This document shows, one piece after another, positions 8,177 to 17,486 of a DNA stretch of 64,000 nucleotides. The notes beneath the pieces are model-generated. The model made no database searches, was not told the DNA's origin, and worked only from the letters and a program-made list of their open reading frames with translations. Source of the stretch: Bacteriovoracaceae bacterium UBA3083 (lineage in GTDB: Bacteria > Bdellovibrionota > Bacteriovoracia > Bacteriovoracales > Bacteriovoracaceae); assembly GCA_002366565.1 (NCBI GenBank), contig DFBJ01000013.1, positions 1 to 64,000 on the forward strand, written 5' to 3'. Position numbers and translations under genes: made by a program. The first letter of the stretch is position 1. Every line of letters starts with the position of its first letter.

Positions 8177-9268
8177 ATGAATATTACACAAGTTACACCA
8201 TTTTCAAAAGGTCTGCAGGAAAAAATTGATCTTCTCTCTAAAAGACGTGAAGCAATAAAACTTGGCAGCGTGTCATTCGCCTCTCCACTTCTGTTAGCGC
8301 CTATGTCAAATATCTGCGCCTTCCCTTTTAGACTATTAATGGAGGAACTCGGCTGCGGTGGTACCGTGAGTGAGCTCATCTCTTGCCATGGGATTAATTA
8401 CGGGAATGAGAAAACGATAAGAATGCTAGGAATTCATCCTGATGAAAAGCATGTTGGGATCCAATTATTTGGTGAAGATGCACAGAGCATGGCCAAGGCC
8501 GCAAAAGTGGCACTTGAGAGTAAGCCAAAGTTCATAGATATCAACATGGGTTGCCCTGTTAGAAAAGTTGTGACTAAAGGAAGTGGGTCAGCACTGCTAA
8601 AAGACACAAGTAAACTTGGTAACTTCTTTGGAACAATAAAAGAAGCAATTGATGTTCCTCTAACCATAAAGATAAGAACTGGCTGGGATGATGAGACAAT
8701 TAATGCCTCAGAAGTTATTCATATAGCCAAAGAAGAAGGTGTTGAATTTGTCGCTATTCATGGCAGAACAAGAACACAACAATATAAAGGTCAGGCAAAC
8801 TGGGAACTTTTAGAAGAAATTGCCAGTGAGAGCCCTCTTCCAATTATTGGAAATGGAGATCTTCATAGTGCGAGTCTTGTAAAGAAGAGAGTCGCAAATT
8901 CAAAATGCGACGCCTTTATGCTGGCACGAGGTCCTTTAAGAGATCCATTCATTTTCTTAGAGAGCTATATACAAGACGGTGAAACTATTTCTTTTACTCC
9001 TAGTGATTACTGGGAAATTACAAAAAGACTTTTTGAGTATAATCAAATGTACACAGATAGAGAGAGAACTCTTCTTGTCATGATGAGAAAGCATATGGTT
9101 TGGTTTGCTGCAGGCTTAAGTAACGCTGCGAACTTTAGAAATATGATTTTTAAATGTCCTGACTTGTCGGACTCAATGAAAATAGCAGAAGACTACTTTC
9201 TCTCGCTAGAGACAGCAAGAAAACAAATAAACCCCGACGAAGCATTCATGACATCGGGGCATGGATAA
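8177..9268 (+). CDS. tRNA-dihydrouridine synthase
   Basis: 363 residues of the FMN-dependent Dus family, which reduces specific uridines of tRNA to dihydrouridine using NADPH. Visible motifs: APMSN (41-45), the catalytic Cys126 in NMGCPVRKVVTKGSGSALL, HGRTRTQQYKG and IIGNGD. MLARGPLRDPF stands where most members have M-x-G-R-G-x-x-G-x-P-W. The C-terminal helical tRNA-binding domain is present but divergent (about residues 265-363). The sequence looks closest to DusB, but I would not fix the subfamily. The gene has no ribosome binding site and a -10 box six bases before the ATG. It ends one base before the convergent cytochrome gene. Confidence 0.9.
   Translation: MNITQVTPFSKGLQEKIDLLSKRREAIKLGSVSFASPLLLAPMSNICAFPFRLLMEELGCGGTVSELISCHGINYGNEKTIRMLGIHPDEKHVGIQLFGEDAQSMAKAAKVALESKPKFIDINMGCPVRKVVTKGSGSALLKDTSKLGNFFGTIKEAIDVPLTIKIRTGWDDETINASEVIHIAKEEGVEFVAIHGRTRTQQYKGQANWELLEEIASESPLPIIGNGDLHSASLVKKRVANSKCDAFMLARGPLRDPFIFLESYIQDGETISFTPSDYWEITKRLFEYNQMYTDRERTLLVMMRKHMVWFAAGLSNAANFRNMIFKCPDLSDSMKIAEDYFLSLETARKQINPDEAFMTSGHG
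9232..9259 (-). terminator. Terminator of the cytochrome c gene, lying inside the dus coding end
   Basis: On the minus strand CCCCGA, a 16-base loop and TCGGGG are followed by TTTATTTGTTTT, starting ten bases past the cytochrome stop codon. The hairpin is encoded within the last codons of the convergent dus gene. Confidence 0.6.
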
Positions 9269-9634
9269 TTATTTAGTTTGAAGCATTCCAACGTGTCTTG
9301 TTTTAGATAGAGAGTGAACGTATGCTGCAATGTCTTTAATTTCAGCAGGAGTTAACTTCTTGATCTTTGCATACATCATTGAAGTATTTTTAGTTTTTCT
9401 TTTCTTACCTTGAATGGCAGTTACTTGCTCAACAATATAAGCTTCGTCTAATCCAGCAATTTGTGGACCTTTTAAAAGAGCGACTTTACCATTCTTAGCT
9501 TTTCCCATTGCATCTTTGTTGTGACAAAGGGCACAGTTCACTTTCTTAAAAATCTTCTTCCCTTTTGCAATATCACCAGCAAATGAGTTCATTGAAAAAA
9601 ATAGTACGGCCATCATTAAAAATGTGTTCTTCAT
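9269..9634 (-). CDS. Periplasmic monohaem cytochrome c
   Basis: 122 residues from the ATG at 9634, chosen because AGGAG lies just upstream and the signal peptide MKNTFLMMAVLFFSMNSFAG begins there. One haem-binding motif C34-A-L-C37-H38 and a probable distal Met in NTSMMYAKI, followed by a helix LTPAEIKDIAAYVHSL, give the class I cytochrome c layout (small, soluble, N-terminal haem). It would carry electrons in the periplasm, for example between a quinol oxidoreductase and a terminal oxidase. The partner is not visible nearby. It is a single-gene unit with its own terminator. Confidence 0.9.
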   Translation of the reverse strand: MKNTFLMMAVLFFSMNSFAGDIAKGKKIFKKVNCALCHNKDAMGKAKNGKVALLKGPQIAGLDEAYIVEQVTAIQGKKRKTKNTSMMYAKIKKLTPAEIKDIAAYVHSLSKTRHVGMLQTK

Positions 9635-9704
9635 TATTCTATCTCCTAAGTGTTTAATAGAGTTTATCAAACCTATGATTATCTTTAAATTTAAAAAGAG
9701 TATT

Positions 9705-9722
9705 GCAACAATTTACTGCATG
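9705..9722 (+). repeat. Copy 1 of an 18-bp motif upstream of secreted-protein genes
   Basis: GCAACAATTTACTGCATG is 17 of 18 identical to 12105-12122. Both copies lie about 220-235 bases before a secreted-protein start and upstream of a sigma28-like promoter. Possible regulator site or shared ancestry of the upstream regions; the role is unknown. Confidence 0.4.
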
Positions 9723-9873
9723 CCTAGATACCTACTCCTTTTACGGCTTAAAGTCCATATTCTTGAAGTTAATCTCTGTATTTCACTATAATGACTCAAA
9801 TACTTGTCACAATAAAAAACATATAAAACAGGTAAGCTACTGAAAGTGCGTCTCAAATACCTGACCTTTTCCC

Positions 9874-9900
9874 TAAAGCTTTGAGCAATCTGTCCGATAA
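9874..9900 (+). promoter_or_regulatory. Sigma28 (FliA)-type promoter for the 9937 gene
   Basis: TAAAGCTT, 11 bases, TCCGATAA against the enteric sigma28 consensus TAAAGTTT-N11-GCCGATAA (13 or more of 16 match, exact spacing). The predicted start site near 9907 leaves a 30-base leader with AAGGA before the ATG. Confidence 0.75.
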
Positions 9901-9936
9901 GAGATAATAGTATACAAGTAAATTGTAAGGAAATTA

Positions 9937-12081
9937 ATGAGCACTAAGGCTAAAATCTATTCACTAACATTGATCACTGCCATAATCAGTGGACCAATGA
10001 CTCTTGCTAAAGAAGAGAGTATGAGATGCGTCAAGTCGAAAAGTGCACTAAAGATCCTAGAAAATAAAGTATTCGACAACTCCCATGCTGGAGAATCCAA
10101 TGAAACACTTAGGGACCTAGAGGCTAAAAAGCTGAAACTTGAGGCCCAAAAGTCTATTCTCGACACTTTTAAAAATATTCATAAGCAAAGAGAAGAGTTT
10201 TCAAAAAGATTAAACCCAACAAACCCGAATTCATTTTATTCAAAATCAATGAATGCAAAAACTGCAGTTCAAGAAACACAAAAACAAATTATTAGTAATT
10301 ATATTTTAACTTCAATCACAAGTAGTATTTCAGCAGTTCTAGAAAAGGATAACTTCTTAGATACTGCAGATAAAGAAATCTTAAATAGTGAAGAATGGAA
10401 AAATGCTAACAGTAAATATGAAAAGTTCAAAGTATTAGCTGATGGAAATCCTTACGAATATATAAAGTCTCGATGCGAAAATCTAGATTTAAAAAACAAC
10501 TCTAATGACCCGTGTACAAACTTTACAGATATTGAAGAGAAATCAGTATTAACTATCTTCATGCAAACAAATCAAGATATGGTTGGTGATGTAACAAATA
10601 ACTTTTTTAAAGCTTATGATACTGCTAACAAAGACGGAACAAACTTAGATGAAACTTTAAAAGAAATTCAAAAAGATAAAATCACAGACTATGTAGATAT
10701 AGATAAACTGAGTAAGGAAAGAACAATTCTCATCTCTTCTCTATTAGAAAAGAATGAATCAAATGGTATATTTGATACTGAGAACCTATCTAATTTTTTC
10801 AAAGTAAACTCTATTGATCCACAAACTGATATATTCACTTCAAATCCAATGAAATCTAGAACTCCATCATCGAATGAGAGTCATTCATTAGAAAATATTG
10901 TAGGAATGGAGAAAGACTTTGAAAGTGCTAAGGAATGCTTCACTAAGAAAGCATTTGGAATTAACGTACGCTGCACAGGAGATAAGGATATAAATAAATT
11001 TTTCAATAAAATAAATGATTTATCTTTTAGCAAAGTTAATAATCCTGATGACCTTAAAGAAGACTTACTTAAAAATAAAGATATTAAAAAGCTAAATGCA
11101 AACTCTCTTATAGATGGAGTCGCGAAAAATGAACTCAACTCTCTTGTAATGCTAGGAGGAGAAAAATCTAATAAGGAAAAGTACCTTCAAATGAAAGAGG
11201 TCTGTAAAAGCTTAGCTCCATTTGACAATGAAAAATTCGCACAAAGCCTTTGGGAGTGTGTTGATAAATTAAATTCAAATAATAAATCAATGGCTGGAGT
11301 TGAATCAAAGAAGTCTGAAATTGATTCAAAATTATCTTCTCTAGAAGAAAAGTTAAGAGAACAGAGAAAAGTTGCAAATAGTAAGTATGGAGATCTCGTA
11401 AAATATGCAGCTGCAACAGCAAAAGAGTACTGTAAGGATAGCCCTTCAGAATATTCTCAGAGCTGTGTAGGAAGTGATAACAATATTACAACCCTTGTTT
11501 TTGGAAATGAAAGCTTTCTTACGAATTTAGATAATATAGAATGGAATATGTCAGGAAAAAAAGAAACTGAAAGCATCTTAAGTAATGTGAATCAAAAATG
11601 TAATCCTTTAGTTACAGAAAGCAGACAGAAGTCTGCGGCAAATAAACAGATCAAGAAAAACCTTAGTACTGAAGGTGACTCTACAATTAAAAGTTTATGC
11701 ACATTTGCAAAAAATGATTTAAAAAGTTTAAATACAAGAACTCCGACGGCAAAACAAAAGGAGTTCAGAAGAAACTTTAATACTCACTATGATAGACCTT
11801 CTGGAAAGATGGTCAGTACAAAGAAAACAGGAATAGGAACAATGATTGCTAAATCTGTTGGAACTTCCCTAATAAATAATGGACTACCTCTGTACCTACA
11901 AAATACTTCATTTAAAAATAACCTTCCCTATCAAACAGATATGGCCATGTATCAAAAGAATTACTTATACATCATGAATAATCCTCAGTACTGGAGTACC
12001 AATCTATTTACAGGTTATGGAGTTACAAGCGCATATAGTGGCTATACCTCAAGCACTAGCTACTACAATTTTTCGAACTAG
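9937..12081 (+). CDS. Large secreted protein of unknown function, sigma28-type promoter
   Basis: 714 residues. The N-terminus, MSTKAKIYSLTLITAIISGPMTLAKEE, is a plausible signal peptide cleaved near LAKEE. The mature protein is Lys/Asn/Ser rich and mostly helical, with stretches of coiled-coil character (about 40-75 and 440-480). Spaced Cys occur (RCVKSK, SRCENL, DPCTNF, KECFTK, VRCTGD, EVCKSL, WECVDK, EYCKDS, QSCVGS), suggesting disulfides outside the cytoplasm. The last 100 residues become Tyr/Asn/Ser rich. I recognise no family. It is a single-gene unit behind a good sigma28-type promoter, with AAGGA eight bases before the ATG, so it is likely expressed with flagellin, which in a predator would mean the free-swimming phase. 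The product function is unknown. Confidence 0.7.
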   Translation: MSTKAKIYSLTLITAIISGPMTLAKEESMRCVKSKSALKILENKVFDNSHAGESNETLRDLEAKKLKLEAQKSILDTFKNIHKQREEFSKRLNPTNPNSFYSKSMNAKTAVQETQKQIISNYILTSITSSISAVLEKDNFLDTADKEILNSEEWKNANSKYEKFKVLADGNPYEYIKSRCENLDLKNNSNDPCTNFTDIEEKSVLTIFMQTNQDMVGDVTNNFFKAYDTANKDGTNLDETLKEIQKDKITDYVDIDKLSKERTILISSLLEKNESNGIFDTENLSNFFKVNSIDPQTDIFTSNPMKSRTPSSNESHSLENIVGMEKDFESAKECFTKKAFGINVRCTGDKDINKFFNKINDLSFSKVNNPDDLKEDLLKNKDIKKLNANSLIDGVAKNELNSLVMLGGEKSNKEKYLQMKEVCKSLAPFDNEKFAQSLWECVDKLNSNNKSMAGVESKKSEIDSKLSSLEEKLREQRKVANSKYGDLVKYAAATAKEYCKDSPSEYSQSCVGSDNNITTLVFGNESFLTNLDNIEWNMSGKKETESILSNVNQKCNPLVTESRQKSAANKQIKKNLSTEGDSTIKSLCTFAKNDLKSLNTRTPTAKQKEFRRNFNTHYDRPSGKMVSTKKTGIGTMIAKSVGTSLINNGLPLYLQNTSFKNNLPYQTDMAMYQKNYLYIMNNPQYWSTNLFTGYGVTSAYSGYTSSTSYYNFSN

Positions 12082-12104
12082 ACACAACTAGACAAGTAAA
12101 ATGG

Positions 12105-12122
12105 GCAACTATTTACTGCATG
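12105..12122 (+). repeat. Copy 2 of the 18-bp motif
   Basis: GCAACTATTTACTGCATG differs at one base from 9705-9722. It lies 24 bases after the 9937 gene and 219 bases before the lipoprotein start at 12341. Confidence 0.4.
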
Positions 12123-12266
12123 AACTTACCGATTCATCAAACATCTATTCTTTACAGCAAAAAGGACAACAAAACCAACAACTTAGTCCCCTTCCAATAA
12201 CACCTAGATAATATGAAATTTAAGTCCAGTAATGTCGTAAAATAGTAAAAAGACAATTTTACCTAG

Positions 12267-12290
12267 GTACTTTTAAAGTACGTCTTTTTT
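12267..12290 (+). terminator. Probable terminator between the two large secreted-protein genes
   Basis: GTACTT-TTA-AAGTAC followed by GTC and a run of T. A short AT-rich stem, so strength is doubtful; it lies just before the next promoter. Confidence 0.4.
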
Positions 12291-12317
12291 TAAACAAAGC
12301 TCATAAATACCCGATTA
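12291..12317 (+). promoter_or_regulatory. Sigma28-type promoter for the 12341 lipoprotein
   Basis: TAAACAAA, 11 bases, CCCGATTA. It keeps TAAA and CCGAT with exact spacing but is weaker than the copy at 9874. The predicted start site near 12324 gives a very short leader beginning at the GAGGAG ribosome site. Confidence 0.5.
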
Positions 12318-12340
12318 GATACTGAGGAGTCGAGCTTAAG

Positions 12341-15300
12341 ATGGATTTTAAAAAATATATAAATATTCTACTTTTACTATTTGCAGTCACACTTGTGTCA
12401 TGTGTTGATGCTGGTAGTGGTGGAAAAAGAAAATCCTCTTCTTCTCAGGAAGCATCTGCAGATGAGGTTGATGATTCTAATAGTGAAGAGACTTTAGATG
12501 CATATTGGTTCTTTGACGGTGAGAAGGTTGAAGGAACAATTACAATAAATCAGAATATTCAAACTGTAGGTTATCTAAGAGGTTTAACAATTCATAACTT
12601 CTTAAACACAGATAGCAACTCTTCTAAACAATACTGTTTAGTAGGCAGTTACCAAGATAATTCATTACCTAAGAATACTTTAAATGTAAGAGCTGTTCCT
12701 ATCGTAATTACAAATACATCAACTGCTAGTATTGAAAGACTTTTTAGAATCGACTTCATTGATGAATCAGTGAATTCAGTTCAGTGTGGAGCATCTGTAA
12801 GTGTATTAGACTCTAATGGGGAAATTGATACAACAAGAGCACCTAATCCAGCTTTCTCTCCAGCAACAGTATGCCCTACGTGTACTAGCTCATTTACAAC
12901 AAGTAATATTAGCCTCTATGAATATTCATCTCTTGCAATAAGCGATAGTACAAGAATTGAATCTGCATTTTCAGGTCTCGCGACAACAAATCTTAGAATA
13001 AATCCGGCCAACACAACAACAGATCCTGTTAGTAGTTGTACTAACTCACAATGTGCTGCCGAAGGTCTAGACTGCTGTGTAGATGGCCAATGTGTAAACG
13101 ATGCTGCGATCAAGCCAAATGTAGATATTTCAAGTTCTGAATACCTACAAGCAAAAGCTGAAGTTGACGTAGATGCACTTAACTTTTTAAAATGGCCAAA
13201 TATTTATTTCATTTGTCCAAATATAGTAAGACCTACTCCATCGGATCCTGTTGTCACAGATCCTGACGCAGGAGCAGACGAAAGATTTCAGGCCCTACTT
13301 AAGCAGTATAATTGCTTAACAGGAGCTGAGAACGAAGACGGTGCAGACTATTCAGCATGTGAACCAACCTACGATGATGCTGCATATACAGCAATCAAAT
13401 ATGATGTTTGGGATCAATGTGGGTGTGAAGCAACTGAAGAAGATAGAGATCAAAAATGTCCAGACTTTGGACTCCAACCAGTATTAGATGAAAATGATGA
13501 AATCATAGAAATTATATGTAAAGTACCTGCTGCTCCAAGTGACCCTACACCTGTACAGTATCTTAATGAGCCAGTTTCAGTAAGAAGTGTACCTCATAGA
13601 TTCTTTGATACTACAGGACAGCTTTGGGATGACCTTACAGAAATAACTAGTACTTCTACAATTCAAGAAGGACAAGTATTTGCGTATACAGATACATCAA
13701 GTAAAACAGATCCTAATCCAACTCAATTTAGTATGAATGCTATTCTAGGACCAATGAATGCACAATTAACAGGAGCAATGCCTGCTACTCAATTAGATGT
13801 TGAGTTTGACCAGGTCTATGTAATTTCAGTTAACAGTGGATACTATACTCCTTGTCCACAATGTGCTGATGACTCTTGGTTCTCTACTTTTAAATCTCAC
13901 CCTTCTTCTTATTACGGGACAGGGCTTCAATCTGTTGGACATACAACTTCAAGAGATAGCTACGGAAATAATACGAATGGTGGAAATTATGAAGATACAA
14001 TCTTTGGAAGAGCTTGTTGGCTTCCTCCTACTATGATTCCTTTTAGTCACAATCCAAATACGAATTTAAGTACACAAAGAATGAATAGACTTACGACACA
14101 AGCGGCTCTATACGCAAACGGCTACCAAAGAGATTGGTTTGGTTTCAATAAAGGCGCCCTCATAGGATCATTCAATGGAGTCAACTGGTTTGCTATCGGG
14201 AAAGGAAGAAGAGTTACTTCAACTTCCACAAAGCTCTACCTAGCAATTAACGGAGCATTTGCAGATCTTGCAGATAAGACAGATATTTTAGTTAACGTCG
14301 TAACTGATCAAGGCGGAGACACTGCTGCAGATTACGACTTTAACCCTAACCTATCTCTAAATGATACAAGACAAAACCAAGGCGCTTCATGCCAAGAGGC
14401 CCATCAGTGTAATGTAGATAGTGACTGTATTACAAAATTAGGATGGGAATATGCATGTGCAGACGTAAGTCAGCATAGATCTAAATGGCCTACCTTTGAT
14501 CTAAATGGAAATGAAAAAGCTGACGATGAAATCGACTCTCTTTCATTTAGCCAAATAATTTTTGGAACTCAACCTTCTACTGCTTCAAGTAAGAGATGTG
14601 TTTACAGAGGTTCAGGATCACTCTGCTCTACTTCTAGAACAGATCTAGGCTCAGCTTCAAAGCTCTTTCAGTGTGCTCCAAACTTCTATTGTGCAAAGAT
14701 GGATGAAGCTGAATTTAATGCTGAAGTTATTAGGTCTCCAAATATTGTATCTAATATATTATTTGGACAAGAAGCTGATGTTCTTGGAAGACCAAAGTAC
14801 TACCTAGGTGGAAATAATACACAATCTTTAGAGTCAAATCTAAAAGTAAATGCAGATGGGACAATATCTTACGACCTATCGCAAGCTCCTCAAAATATTG
14901 TAGAGACACAAATCAAGCACAATATTGCGGCATACTTTTCAAATAATGAGTCAGATGTTCGACTTGGCGATATCGGAGTTTGTAGACCAGGTAAAGATAT
15001 CTCTCAACCTACTCAAGAGCAAATGCAACAAACAAAAGACAATCAAGGAAGAACTGATTACATCAATCAAATCTCTTCTTGTGACTCGACAGCAACAAAT
15101 GGAACACTTAGAGCTGTCGCCTGTCCAGTAATTGATGAAGATGGAGACTATGTAGACTCTCCACAAATCGAAGATATCAATGAACAAAATATGTGTGGTG
15201 CAGAGTCAGTTTCTACTATTAACGGAAACCTACAGTCAGTATTCTTTGAGATAGAAGCTGCTGATATCAACTCTCTTCCTTCTTTAGTGGATCCAAGAGT

Positions 15301-17437
15301 TGTTCAAAATGCATGTTTAAGAAAAGCAGGAGCTGTTTGCCAAACAGACCTAGATTGTGGACCAGGTAAATTTCACGCAGAGACTGCTCTCTTCTATGAT
15401 CAGACACACTTTGGTAACACAGAAGCAGAACATAAGTTCTGGCAAGAAGGTTTAGTGTGTGGGCAAGCACAAGCAAAGCCAAGCTTTACAAGTGATAACT
15501 TTGATACCTATGACATGTCACTCAACAGATGCTGTAGAGAGACAGGAGCTACAATAACAATGTTTACTGAAGGCCCTACTTCACTTGTTCCTAGTAATGT
15601 TTCAAGTAATAATGCAGGTTCTGAATTAACAGTTACAAGATACCCACAAAATGGTCCATCTGCTGCAGGTAGATACTCACGCTACTCTATAGTTACGGCA
15701 CAAGATAATACAGCAGCAGCAATAACAACTGCGATGAGTTCAGAGACTGCTTTAGAAGATCTACATCAAGCTCCAATTGTCGAAGCTAATGCTGCTCCTA
15801 AAGCATTTCAATGGAAAACACTTAACGACACTGCACAGAGAACATGCTGTGGACGTGGTTGGGTTAGAAAATTTGCAGATGGAACTAACGATTGGTCTAA
15901 CTCTAGTAGATTAAATATTAACCCAAGTGACTTTGGATGTTTAAATACTCAGTCTAAATTACAATTTACGAGCGACCCTGAGGGAGACCTTGGTGTTAAT
16001 AGTGAAAACTACTACGGTGACTTTTCTAGATTGTGCCAATCTCCTGCAGACAATGGTGGATGTATACAAAACCCTATTACTAAATCAAATGAGTTTGAAG
16101 TTGTTGCTCCAAGCGCAATATCTGTAGCAAACTTAGTTTTAAGTACTCTACCTGATGAAAACCCAAGTAGTGGTACTCTTCTACAAGTAAATGGACTTAG
16201 TTCAGATATCCCATATATGCCTACTCCACTAAGACATGCTGAAAACTTATCTAGTGAAGGACCATATAATTACTTCCACAATAGTGACTTTCATTTAGCG
16301 ATAAGAGTTGTTATTCCGACTTATATCTCTGTCTTAAATGACACAAGTCTAGGTCTAATACAAGATGTAAGAGTTACTAGGATTAAAGATGGATCAACAT
16401 CAACAACACTATCTTTAACTCCAAAAGCACCTATAACTTGTGATGCTGGACCACAGGATGAAAACTCTTACTGCTTAAGAGAAGTTGATGGAAAAGTTGT
16501 ATTAGATGTCAGAATATCTCCAGAACAAGATGGGACTGCAGACGACTCATCAGATGAAAATAACTTTGATTATGCAGGACTAGAGATAGAGTTTATGAAT
16601 CAAAATACTCAACTTGCTTCTACTTATCCTATGGAACCAGGAAATGACCTATACTACCTTACAAAGCTAGCGAGACTAGAACTTCTAGGAATTCCTCAAA
16701 TCGTTTATGAGCCAATTTACTGTAACTCAGACAAGAGTAAACTAGTTGGTGGGATATACAACCAAACAACTAGAACTGGATTCGATACAAACTCATTTGA
16801 TTACAATGCTTCAAATGATAACGGAAGAAGTATATCTCAAATTTATGACTCATCAGTTACAGATACTGAAGCCAATCCAAATGACAGAGTTGTTAATGCG
16901 GATGGAATTATTCAAACACAAGTATGGTCAGATAATGAATTCATGTGCTGTCTAAATCTTGGTGAAGAGACAACTGATGCAGGACTTTGCTGTAGTGGTT
17001 ATGCACCAGATCCAGACAGTAGCTCTAGCTCGGATGCTGCAAGAACTTGTAAACTTCCTTCAGGAACAAACTTAAACGTTTACTTCAATAAGTTTGTTTC
17101 AGGAGACGGAATGGGAGAAGATCAACCTGGTGGTGGATTAGAAGATACTGACTTTGTTCCTGAAACTGGTGAAATAAAGCTCAACTCTACAGCTTATTCA
17201 AAAATCAGATCTCTTGGTGCAGCATATTGTGGGTCTGGAGAAATTAGAGGTGGAGCAGCATTTGGATACTTCTACGCTGAACCAAATACTGGTAACTACT
17301 TTCAAAATGGATCATTAGAAGATAGTAAAATGTGGTCTATAAATGACTCAAACCTAGACTATGATGATGCAAACGATACTGGTTTCGTAAGATTTCTAGA
17401 CGGATATAGATGGAACCAACATACTTATTGCAAATAA
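12341..17437 (+). CDS. Very large Cys-rich lipoprotein
   Basis: 1698 residues, the largest gene here. The N-terminus is a lipoprotein signal: hydrophobic ILLLLFAVT, lipobox L-V-S-C with Cys21, then a flexible Gly/Ser/acidic linker (22-50). The rest is low in Lys and rich in Asn, Asp, Ser and Thr, with dozens of Cys, several in pairs or short patterns (CPTC, LDCCVDGQC, CPQC, RCCRETG, TCCGRGW, CCSGYAP). That implies many disulfides on the cell surface or in the periplasm. The segment CCVDGQC resembles small Cys-knot style motifs seen in long myxobacterial and bdellovibrio surface proteins. No enzyme domain is recognised. Ribosome site GAGGAG precedes the start. It sits between two other secreted genes and probably belongs to the same sigma28 programme. 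Confidence 0.75.
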   Translation: MDFKKYINILLLLFAVTLVSCVDAGSGGKRKSSSSQEASADEVDDSNSEETLDAYWFFDGEKVEGTITINQNIQTVGYLRGLTIHNFLNTDSNSSKQYCLVGSYQDNSLPKNTLNVRAVPIVITNTSTASIERLFRIDFIDESVNSVQCGASVSVLDSNGEIDTTRAPNPAFSPATVCPTCTSSFTTSNISLYEYSSLAISDSTRIESAFSGLATTNLRINPANTTTDPVSSCTNSQCAAEGLDCCVDGQCVNDAAIKPNVDISSSEYLQAKAEVDVDALNFLKWPNIYFICPNIVRPTPSDPVVTDPDAGADERFQALLKQYNCLTGAENEDGADYSACEPTYDDAAYTAIKYDVWDQCGCEATEEDRDQKCPDFGLQPVLDENDEIIEIICKVPAAPSDPTPVQYLNEPVSVRSVPHRFFDTTGQLWDDLTEITSTSTIQEGQVFAYTDTSSKTDPNPTQFSMNAILGPMNAQLTGAMPATQLDVEFDQVYVISVNSGYYTPCPQCADDSWFSTFKSHPSSYYGTGLQSVGHTTSRDSYGNNTNGGNYEDTIFGRACWLPPTMIPFSHNPNTNLSTQRMNRLTTQAALYANGYQRDWFGFNKGALIGSFNGVNWFAIGKGRRVTSTSTKLYLAINGAFADLADKTDILVNVVTDQGGDTAADYDFNPNLSLNDTRQNQGASCQEAHQCNVDSDCITKLGWEYACADVSQHRSKWPTFDLNGNEKADDEIDSLSFSQIIFGTQPSTASSKRCVYRGSGSLCSTSRTDLGSASKLFQCAPNFYCAKMDEAEFNAEVIRSPNIVSNILFGQEADVLGRPKYYLGGNNTQSLESNLKVNADGTISYDLSQAPQNIVETQIKHNIAAYFSNNESDVRLGDIGVCRPGKDISQPTQEQMQQTKDNQGRTDYINQISSCDSTATNGTLRAVACPVIDEDGDYVDSPQIEDINEQNMCGAESVSTINGNLQSVFFEIEAADINSLPSLVDPRVVQNACLRKAGAVCQTDLDCGPGKFHAETALFYDQTHFGNTEAEHKFWQEGLVCGQAQAKPSFTSDNFDTYDMSLNRCCRETGATITMFTEGPTSLVPSNVSSNNAGSELTVTRYPQNGPSAAGRYSRYSIVTAQDNTAAAITTAMSSETALEDLHQAPIVEANAAPKAFQWKTLNDTAQRTCCGRGWVRKFADGTNDWSNSSRLNINPSDFGCLNTQSKLQFTSDPEGDLGVNSENYYGDFSRLCQSPADNGGCIQNPITKSNEFEVVAPSAISVANLVLSTLPDENPSSGTLLQVNGLSSDIPYMPTPLRHAENLSSEGPYNYFHNSDFHLAIRVVIPTYISVLNDTSLGLIQDVRVTRIKDGSTSTTLSLTPKAPITCDAGPQDENSYCLREVDGKVVLDVRISPEQDGTADDSSDENNFDYAGLEIEFMNQNTQLASTYPMEPGNDLYYLTKLARLELLGIPQIVYEPIYCNSDKSKLVGGIYNQTTRTGFDTNSFDYNASNDNGRSISQIYDSSVTDTEANPNDRVVNADGIIQTQVWSDNEFMCCLNLGEETTDAGLCCSGYAPDPDSSSSSDAARTCKLPSGTNLNVYFNKFVSGDGMGEDQPGGGLEDTDFVPETGEIKLNSTAYSKIRSLGAAYCGSGEIRGGAAFGYFYAEPNTGNYFQNGSLEDSKMWSINDSNLDYDDANDTGFVRFLDGYRWNQHTYCK

Positions 17438-17474
17438 TCATTTTTTTAATGTAGACGCTCGCTTTAAGCACCGT

Positions 17475-17480
17475 TAAAAT
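17475..17480 (+). promoter_or_regulatory. -10 box six bases before the 17487 start (leaderless type)
   Basis: TAAAAT (17475-17480), with a partial -35 TAGACG 17 bases upstream, lies exactly six bases before ATG 17487. No ribosome site is present. Confidence 0.45.
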
Positions 17481-17486
17481 TAGTAT

